A stretch of DNA of 64,000 nt, from NCBI RefSeq assembly GCF_016865255.1, contig NZ_CP033381.1, forward strand, positions 4,340,001 through 4,404,000. The letters are read 5' to 3'. The position numbers and the translations under genes were made by a program. Below are positions 58,289 to 64,000 of the stretch, piece by piece. The notes under the pieces were generated by a model that did no database searches, was not told where the DNA came from, and was given only the letters and a program-made list of their open reading frames with translations. The first letter of the stretch is position 1. Each line of letters opens with the position of its first letter. The stretch is from Methylomonas sp. LW13 (GTDB lineage: Bacteria > Pseudomonadota > Gammaproteobacteria > Methylococcales > Methylomonadaceae).

Positions 58289-58947
58289 ATATCGTTACCT
58301 AGTTTATTTTTATTATTATTTAAGTAATTAATTACCATCCGAGACCATGTTGTATAATTATCAATAGTACTATTAATATCAACCATACTCTCAAATCTTG
58401 CCTGAGTTAATAAACCTGGCTCCATTATTGTGAATGATCCGTCGCAAGGCACTATATACATTAGCCCTAAATGTTGTTTTCCCAAAGCGTCTGAAGGCTC
58501 CCAAATATAACCCACAAAACTAATTGGAAAATCGGGGTTTAGCTTTACCTTCACTTCTTCAGCTAGCTCTCTATTTATATATGGTGTTATTAACGATGGT
58601 TCAAACATATCGAAATTATATAGCTTGTCAGCATCAGACTCCATAATATGCCCACTGAAACCAACTGATTTTATATTTACAAGTCTTTTTTCAGGTTGCC
58701 GTTTGCTTCTCTTGTGAGTCAGTAACTTATTGTTATTTAGAACCACAAAATAGGAAACTAATTGAACAACATCAGTGTTTTCCTCGGCAATTCCCCTTTT
58801 CATGGGGAATGCATTAGAAATTTCTGCCCATAGCTCATTGCAAGACGGAATTACCCCGACTCCGTGGATTAAAAGTTCTAATTTTGCTCTTGAACATACA
58901 AGAACTGACTCTTCAGCATATTTTTTAGGCAAGTCAGCTTCTTTCAA
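58285..58947 (-). CDS. Divergent Nudix-like (MutT family) phosphoesterase
   Basis: 220-aa protein. The central part reads as a Nudix domain: VVLNNNKLLTHKRSKRQPEK, then SVGFSGHIMESDAD, and after an insertion INRELAEEVKV, which keeps the RELxEE part of the Nudix box. The G-x5-E start of the box is spread out by the insertion, as in the COG4112-type group. It should hydrolyse a nucleoside diphosphate derivative, but activity is uncertain. First gene of the AT-rich operon; no clear promoter is visible. Confidence 0.68.
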   Translation of the reverse strand: MKEADLPKKYAEESVLVCSRAKLELLIHGVGVIPSCNELWAEISNAFPMKRGIAEENTDVVQLVSYFVVLNNNKLLTHKRSKRQPEKRLVNIKSVGFSGHIMESDADKLYNFDMFEPSLITPYINRELAEEVKVKLNPDFPISFVGYIWEPSDALGKQHLGLMYIVPCDGSFTIMEPGLLTQARFESMVDINSTIDNYTTWSRMVINYLNNNKNKLGNDI

Positions 58948-59460
58948 AACAATACCCTGATGTTTTTATAAAATTGGTCTGTCAATCTAACAATCAAACT
59001 ATTAGTACGTCAATCTCATTCTGAAAGCTTTGTAGCTCTAAACGGGATAACACGCATTCTTGACGTGATAGCCAAGTCTGGATAACTTCAACATGTTGCA
59101 CGCTATTCGCGACAAGTGCTTGATTGTCACCTATTCCTGAACTTGCTGCCATTCGGAATATTTATCGACAGTCTGCTTAGGGTCGGTTTTACCCGGTCAA
59201 TCCTTACTGAGAAAGCTCCGCCAATTTACACCTGCTATAGCGCTAACATTTCAAGTCGGATTGCGGTAGTTGATTAAGCGCAACTGCTGCCATTCAAACA
59301 TCTGCGGTTCAACAGGGTCTTGTTTGTTACAAACGCAACAGATACTCACAGGATTTTCTACTTATTAATCAATAACTTATAAATTGGCGCGAAATATGAA
59401 TTAAGCAAGCCGTGCACAAATCAATGCTATGTCCGGTTGTTCATCATTATCACGGCGCTT
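58948..59460. other. 513-bp gap without a recognised gene
   Basis: Upstream of the AT-rich operon; composition returns to mixed. It should carry the operon promoter on the minus strand. The short word CTGCCATTC occurs twice (near 59150 and 59288), which may be remnants of an old repeat. No CDS, RNA gene or att-like sequence was found. Confidence 0.5.
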
Positions 59461-59778
59461 ATGTCTGAGATCATCCCGTTTCCCGTTCCCAACCAACAAC
59501 AAAAATCGGATCTTGATGCGGTTATCGATGCAGCGCTAAAGGCTATCCCGAGGCAAGACAGGGAAAAACTCAGGTTTGAGTTGATCAAAACGATAGACAG
59601 CTACGATGCCTTTTTTTCTGAATGGTCTTTGAGTCTGCCCGAGGATAGTAACGAAACTCTCAGAAAACAAATTTACGATATTGCACACCAGGAACATGAC
59701 CGAAAAATACAAATGTTAAAAGACATTATGCGACTGAAGATTAAAGAGCTGGTTGCGGAATACCGACAACGAAAGTAG
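59461..59778 (+). CDS. Hypothetical helical protein
   Basis: 105-aa soluble protein starting MSEIIPFPVPNQQQKSDLD; the rest is helical and charged (RQDREKLRFELIKTIDSYDAFF, then RKIQMLKDIMRLKIKELVAEY). The ATG at 59461 is preferred over 59437, which lacks a site. No family is recognised. Confidence 0.6.
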   Translation: MSEIIPFPVPNQQQKSDLDAVIDAALKAIPRQDREKLRFELIKTIDSYDAFFSEWSLSLPEDSNETLRKQIYDIAHQEHDRKIQMLKDIMRLKIKELVAEYRQRK

Positions 59779-59817
59779 CGCGGTTTGTACCGAGCTCGTA
59801 AAAACCCACGGCTGGTG

Positions 59818-59846
59818 TGCCCTTCGACAGGCTCTGGTCGAACGGT
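59818..59846. repeat. REP-like dispersed repeat
   Basis: GTGCCCTTCGACAGGCTC...GGTCGAACGG resembles the CCTTCGACAGGCTCAGGG-type REP elements of many proteobacterial genomes, with an inner dyad TTCGAC/GTCGAA. Only one copy is in the window. Confidence 0.45.
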
Positions 59847-59956
59847 ATTTAAGCGCCGGATTTAAGTAAGGCACGGATTAACAACACCCAAGACCATCAG
59901 TTTTAAAACCTAGCCTTAGTCGTCCTTTGGCCCAAATATTCATTACGGAGTGTCAT

Positions 59957-60433
59957 ATGAATCAACTTGCCGATGTAAACAGTGTCGCGGAGCTTGAAGT
60001 CGATGCGAATAAGCTGATCGTGGCTTTTGCCAGTTCCGATGGGGAAATGATCAATCAGCATTTCGGTTCATCCTTGGGATTTCATGTCTACGCTATAGAC
60101 GGCAGTTCCGCGACGCCTTTGGCGGCTAAGTCGTTTGGTAAGGAACAGCGTGACGGGAATGAAGAGAAATTAAAGCCTAAGCTGGCCTGGTTAACCGGCT
60201 GCGATATGGTTTATTGCGGCTCGGTTGGTGGCACAGCCACCAATGAATTAATCAAATTGGGCGCTCATCCGGTCATTGTTAAAGGCGGTTCCGACATTGA
60301 AGAAATCATTGCCGAGTTACAGCAAGACCTTACCGGTGCCATGTCACCGTTGCTGGAACGTATTTTTAAACAAAAATCCGGTAAAGATCAGAGCCGTTTT
60401 GCAGAGATGGCTGACGAAGAATGGGCTGAATAA
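59957..60433 (+). CDS. NifX/NifB-type dinitrogenase cofactor biosynthesis protein
   Basis: 158-aa protein with the dinitrogenase iron-molybdenum cofactor (NifX/NafY) domain: KLIVAFASSDGEMINQHFGSS, GCDMVYCGSVGGTATNELIKLG, then HPVIVKGGSDIEEIIAELQ. Such proteins bind FeMo-co precursors. The ATG at 59957 has CGGAG about 8 nt upstream. No nif gene is next to it here, so it could be a standalone paralogue (NifX, NafY or a regulator such as a general metal-cluster carrier). Confidence 0.85.
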   Translation: MNQLADVNSVAELEVDANKLIVAFASSDGEMINQHFGSSLGFHVYAIDGSSATPLAAKSFGKEQRDGNEEKLKPKLAWLTGCDMVYCGSVGGTATNELIKLGAHPVIVKGGSDIEEIIAELQQDLTGAMSPLLERIFKQKSGKDQSRFAEMADEEWAE

Positions 60434-60760
60434 TCTGCCGGGCAATTTTGCCTTAATACCCTCCAACTCTACTACCCCTGTCCTTACATTTCCGGGTAGC
60501 GTCATCCCCGCAGCAGCGATGGTATGTGAAGGCCGGGCGAAAATAATCGCACGCTTGGGCCGGCGACCGACATTTGCGCCACCATCGCCAACGCTAAACC
60601 ACCTTTTTCTAAACTCAGGGCATCCGGCCTGCGCCTCACGGTATTTGCCGCCGCCAGCCTTATGGCCGCTGGGCAATGCCGTTTGTGAAGGATTTAGGGC
60701 CAATTTTTAGGATACCGTTTCAACTATACTATGGAGTGATTTATTGCTTCTCGCACAAGG
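60434..60760. other. 327-bp gap without a supported gene
   Basis: Between the NifX-like gene and the sensor kinase. It contains GC-rich repeated-looking words (for example GTGAAGG twice) and a GTCATCCCCGC segment that may be decayed REP-type DNA. Long frames here on both strands have no family resemblance. A TATACTATGGAG segment near 60725 may be part of the kinase promoter. Confidence 0.45.
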
Positions 60761-62212
60761 ATGAAATTTAAAAATTTTTTATCGTTAAAGTCCCTGATCA
60801 TTCTGGGCTTTGTCATTGCGGTGATTCCGCTGTTTCTGGCCGTGATGTACGCTGCTTTTGGCATGCGCGAGACCTCGGCGCTGGGCCGCACCGTCAACAC
60901 GCATGTTTTCGAACAAACCAAAACCATCCGCCTGGTTTTACAAAAAGCCTCCGATATAGAGCGCAAGGCCAAACTGTTTGTGTTGCTGTCCGACCCGACG
61001 CTGCGCCAACCCTACGAACGGCAATCCTACGAAACCGTGCGGGCCTCGTTTAAACAGGCTTTGGGTGATTTACTAAAACTGCACGTCGATAACAAAATCG
61101 CACTGCTGGTCAATGAATTATCCGAAAAAGAAAACCTGATTTACCAGCAAATCATCGGCTCGGATGACGAGAATAATCTGGAATTACCGATAGACGAGGC
61201 TTTCCAGGGCTTGCGCGAATCTGCCGCCACCCTGTCGCGCGAGTTTGAAAACCACGTCGATCACGAATTCAACGAACTGCACCAATTGTCGGAATCGCTG
61301 GAGCATGGCCTGTTGGTCAAAGGCGCAGTATTACTGGCGATTTCGTTCGGTGTGATTGCCGTTCTGTTGATCGTATTATCGCGTTCGATGCGGCAACTTG
61401 ATCTATCAATACGCCGTTTGGGCGCGGGCGAGCTGGCCGAACCGATTCTGGTGAACGGCCCGTCGGATTTACGTTACCTGGGCAACCGTTTGGAGTGGCT
61501 GCGCACTCGCTTACTGGAACTGGAAGTGTCCAAGCAACAATTTATGCAAAACGTCGCCCGCGAGATAGAACTGCCCTTGGCAAGCCTGCGTCAGGATGCC
61601 GAATTGCTGGCCGGCGAAACCGACTACGACCCCAACAGCAAGCGGCAAGCCACTGTTTTGCATTTATGCGCCAATATCGAAAAGTTAAGCGCCGTATCCG
61701 AGGAATTACTGCGCTACAGTCGGATCAATTCCCTGCCCGACATCAATCGCAAGGAAAGCGTAAACGTCAAAGATTTGCTGGAAACCGTCGTTGACGATTT
61801 TCAACCGGTTTTAAGCAGTAAAGCCATCGCTATCCGCATGCTGGCGCGGCCGGTGGAAATTGCCGGCATTCCCGAACAATTGCGGGCAATCATCGAACAA
61901 TTGCTGACCAATGCCGTGAAATTTTCGCCGGAAGGTGGCGAAATTCGCGTCATATTACGCGACGCCGGCACGTTAATGGAGCTAGAAGTGGAAGACGAAG
62001 GCCCCGGTATCGCCATCGACGAACGCGATCATATCTTCGAGCCGTTTTATCGCGGCAAGACCGGCGATACCGGCGACGGCCCCGGCCTGGGCTTGGCCAT
62101 CGTCAAGGAATACGTCGCCAATCATCAAGGCAAAGTGGAAGTCATCGATGCCCGTCAAGACCAACAAGGAGCCCGCATCAGGGTTCAAATTCCGTTAACC
62201 GGGGAGAATTAA
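60761..62212 (+). CDS. GlrK/QseE-like sensor kinase lacking the phosphoacceptor His
   Basis: 483-aa membrane sensor: TM1 at about 11-32, a periplasmic helical region, TM2 at about 188-208, a HAMP-like linker (SRSMRQLDLSIRRLGAGELAEP), a dimerisation region and a C-terminal ATPase domain. In the H-box the expected SHELRTPL reads AREIELPL, so the phosphoacceptor histidine is an arginine. ATP-binding motifs are intact: N-box QLLTNAVKFSP, G1 DEGPGI, F-box IFEPFYRG, G2 GPGLGLAIV. It may be a non-phosphorylating partner of another kinase such as the next-but-one gene. No good ribosome binding site precedes the ATG. Confidence 0.85.
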   Translation: MKFKNFLSLKSLIILGFVIAVIPLFLAVMYAAFGMRETSALGRTVNTHVFEQTKTIRLVLQKASDIERKAKLFVLLSDPTLRQPYERQSYETVRASFKQALGDLLKLHVDNKIALLVNELSEKENLIYQQIIGSDDENNLELPIDEAFQGLRESAATLSREFENHVDHEFNELHQLSESLEHGLLVKGAVLLAISFGVIAVLLIVLSRSMRQLDLSIRRLGAGELAEPILVNGPSDLRYLGNRLEWLRTRLLELEVSKQQFMQNVAREIELPLASLRQDAELLAGETDYDPNSKRQATVLHLCANIEKLSAVSEELLRYSRINSLPDINRKESVNVKDLLETVVDDFQPVLSSKAIAIRMLARPVEIAGIPEQLRAIIEQLLTNAVKFSPEGGEIRVILRDAGTLMELEVEDEGPGIAIDERDHIFEPFYRGKTGDTGDGPGLGLAIVKEYVANHQGKVEVIDARQDQQGARIRVQIPLTGEN

Positions 62213-62217
62213 GCAAC

Positions 62218-62793
62218 ATGCAGGCACTATTCATGCGCGTATTGGCACTGATCGCATCATTGTTGGCCATCAGCGGCTGCGCCGAGATGGATTCCAGCGT
62301 CAAGGAACATTTTCCAACCGTTTACAGCGCGCCGGTGGTGCATTCGGACATAGACGAGTTGCTGGATTTTGGCAACAATCTGGCCAACATGACCACGGCG
62401 AGCCGCACCGAGACATGCCGGTCTTTAATGAAACGCCAAAAAGACGAACCCGAGATTGGCGTGTTATTGCATTTGATGGTAGGCCGCCTATTGTCAGATG
62501 CCTGTGGTGACATTCCCAAAATTCTCGATGAAATTGCCGGCATTCCGCCCGCAGGCCTGAGCGACGAACGGATGCGCCATCTGGTTGCCATTCACACCGA
62601 AGCATTAAAACGCATCAACAGCGCATCAAGAAAACTCGGCTCATTGGAACGCAAACACAAAACCGTGCAAAACGTGCTGGAAACGAAAGACGCCGCCGGT
62701 TCCAAGAAAGAAGAATCAAGACTGCTACGCGAGAAACTGGAAGCCATCCGGTCGATGGAAAAGCAACTGGACGAGACTAGCGAAGGCAAATAA
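62218..62793 (+). CDS. QseG-like lipoprotein
   Basis: 191-aa lipoprotein with signal peptide and lipobox (LLAISGC, Cys at about 21). The rest is helical with a basic-acidic coiled C-terminus (SLERKHKTVQNVLE and KLEAIRSMEKQLDE). Between two sensor kinases, in the place of QseG/YfhG of the glrK-qseG-glrR operon, where it links outer and inner membrane signalling. The similarity is mainly positional and by size, so the name is provisional. Confidence 0.7.
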   Translation: MQALFMRVLALIASLLAISGCAEMDSSVKEHFPTVYSAPVVHSDIDELLDFGNNLANMTTASRTETCRSLMKRQKDEPEIGVLLHLMVGRLLSDACGDIPKILDEIAGIPPAGLSDERMRHLVAIHTEALKRINSASRKLGSLERKHKTVQNVLETKDAAGSKKEESRLLREKLEAIRSMEKQLDETSEGK

Positions 62794-62798
62794 GGCCA

Positions 62799-64000
62799 AT
62801 GTTTCGGTTTCGCTTGGCGATAGTCATTGTTGTTTCGTTCTGCTTTGTATTGAGTTTGGGTATTGCCTTGTATTGGGGCGCCGACGAAGTAGCGCGCTAT
62901 TTTCAACACAGCCAAACCGCCTACGAAACCTTCGACGATTACGAACAGCTGTCGCAGGAAGCTTATCGCCATTTCAAGCAACGCATGGACCGGCTGATCA
63001 CCGCCAACCCCAATTCGGAAACCGGCGTGGAATCTTCCAAACGCCGTCTTTACGAGGCCATGCAAACGCTGCGCGACACCGCCGTCAAAGCGCCGGACAC
63101 AGACAGCGCCAGCGAAGAATGGACCAATAAGCCCGCGGAGTTGGAGAAAGTCGCCCATCTCACCGCTTTCCTGGAAGCCAGCGAATATCGTTTCGAAGAA
63201 GTGGAGCGGCTGCGCTTGCAAGGTAAGCTGACTACCGCGGTGCAGGCTTTAGCCAAGTTCACTGAAGAGGAAATCGACGGTAAATTCCAACCCCTAATCG
63301 ACGCCGCTATCAACGCCGAACGGGAAAAAGCCCAAAAAGCCAAGCGCGAGTTGGAAATGTTGGTGGAAAAGTCGCGCTGGACGGCGATTTTAGCTTCGTT
63401 AACCGCGGCGCTATTCAGCTTGGTAGCCGGCATCATGTTGCTGCGCGCGTTTAAAAAACCTATCGAAGCGCTAATGAAAGGCACGGACGAAATCGCCTCC
63501 GGCAACCTGGATTACCGAATCGCTTTGGACAGCCGCGACGAATTTGCTTATTTGGCCAGCCACTTCAATCAAATGGCCAAGGAACTGGAAGTCCAACAAG
63601 ATAAACTACGCGAAGGCCGCGCCGTATTGGAAGAGCGAGTGACCGAGCGGACCTTTGAGCTTAATCTATTGAACGAGGAATTAAAGCGCATGGATAATGC
63701 CCGCCGTGAGTTTTTGGCGGACATCAGCCACGAACTGCGCACGCCGATCACGGTGATTCGCGGCGAAGCGGAAGTGACGTTGCGCGGCCAGGACCGCGAT
63801 GCCGAAGAATACAAAGACGCATTGCAACGCATCGTCGAGCTGTCGATGCAGTTGGGTAAATACGTGAACGATTTACTGTTTCTGGCCCGCGCCGACACGG
63901 CCAATCTGCAATTCGAATGGAATAAAGTGGATTTGGCGGATTTGGTAGCCAGCAGCGTCGAGGATTTTCAAGTGATGGCGCAAGAGTATTCGATTTCCGT
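62799..64000 (+). CDS. Sensor histidine kinase, 3' end outside window
   Basis: Membrane sensor kinase, about 400 residues visible. TM1 about 7-26, periplasmic coil, TM2 about 190-215, HAMP domain (FKKPIEALMKGTDEIASGNLDYR), a coiled region, and the H-box LADISHELRTPITVIRGEAE with the phosphoacceptor His intact. The ATPase domain begins at the window end. It starts 5 bp after the lipoprotein stop. In contrast to the first kinase it can autophosphorylate, so the two may work as a pair; the response regulator should follow downstream. Confidence 0.88.
   Translation, partial: MFRFRLAIVIVVSFCFVLSLGIALYWGADEVARYFQHSQTAYETFDDYEQLSQEAYRHFKQRMDRLITANPNSETGVESSKRRLYEAMQTLRDTAVKAPDTDSASEEWTNKPAELEKVAHLTAFLEASEYRFEEVERLRLQGKLTTAVQALAKFTEEEIDGKFQPLIDAAINAEREKAQKAKRELEMLVEKSRWTAILASLTAALFSLVAGIMLLRAFKKPIEALMKGTDEIASGNLDYRIALDSRDEFAYLASHFNQMAKELEVQQDKLREGRAVLEERVTERTFELNLLNEELKRMDNARREFLADISHELRTPITVIRGEAEVTLRGQDRDAEEYKDALQRIVELSMQLGKYVNDLLFLARADTANLQFEWNKVDLADLVASSVEDFQVMAQEYSIS

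Overview
The window looks like chromosome of a flagellated gammaproteobacterium. The gene content (heme d1 operon, PEP-CTERM proteins, a FimV-type polar hub protein, a NifX-family protein, leuCDB-asd-fimV order, cheV-cheR-flgBCDEFGHIJKL order) would fit a Methylomonas-like methanotroph. This is inference from gene content; the 16S gene at 1841-3376 would settle it.

Layout. 1-3.6 kb: the promoter-proximal part of an rRNA operon on the minus strand (16S, tRNA-Ile, tRNA-Ala, 5' part of 23S) with its promoter and two boxA antiterminator sites. 3.7-8.6 kb: housekeeping genes (tyrS, a MepM-like endopeptidase, anmK, erpA, sixA). 8.6-15.6 kb: a ten-gene minus-strand operon in nirS-type order: a cytochrome cd1-family protein, a small cytochrome c, a DUF1311 protein, nirC, nirF, nirD, nirL, nirG, nirH, nirJ. 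It is the heme d1 assembly set, and a MarR-type regulator with a cysteine-rich tail faces it. 16.4-28.2 kb: pdxA-rsmA, adk, leuCDB-asd, fimV and a B12-binding radical SAM protein. 28.2-29.9 kb: an epimerase-like protein and a PEP-CTERM protein.

30.74-40.41 kb: a 9.7-kb integrative element inserted in the 3' end of tRNA-Arg(CCT). It has a 47-bp att duplication, tandem arm-type repeats just inside each end, a tyrosine integrase, a RelBE-like toxin-antitoxin pair, small DNA-binding proteins, a P4-type primase-helicase that seems to have lost about 30 residues before its Walker A motif, and an iteron-like dyad that could be its origin. Its cargo includes a DUF5681 gene with a truncated paralogue, a frameshifted NPY-repeat secreted protein, a DUF1566 PEP-CTERM protein and a sirtuin.

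40.5-55 kb: flagellar and chemotaxis genes: pilZ, flgN-flgM and flgA on the minus strand, cheV, cheR and flgB to flgL on the plus strand. A sigma28-type promoter lies before flgM and sigma54-type promoters before flgA and flgB, as in a class-tiered polar flagellar system.

55.8-58.95 kb: a compact, AT-rich four-gene minus-strand operon unlike its surroundings: a divergent Nudix-like protein, a three-TM protein with a degenerate phospholipase-D-like domain, an NMN-adenylyltransferase-like protein and a SelD-like protein that keeps the catalytic Cys and Lys. I know of no described system with this composition, and it is the best candidate here for something new. 59.4-64 kb: a small hypothetical gene, a NifX-family gene, then a GlrK/QseE-like sensor kinase whose phosphoacceptor His is replaced by Arg, a QseG-like lipoprotein, and a second, canonical sensor kinase that runs off the window.
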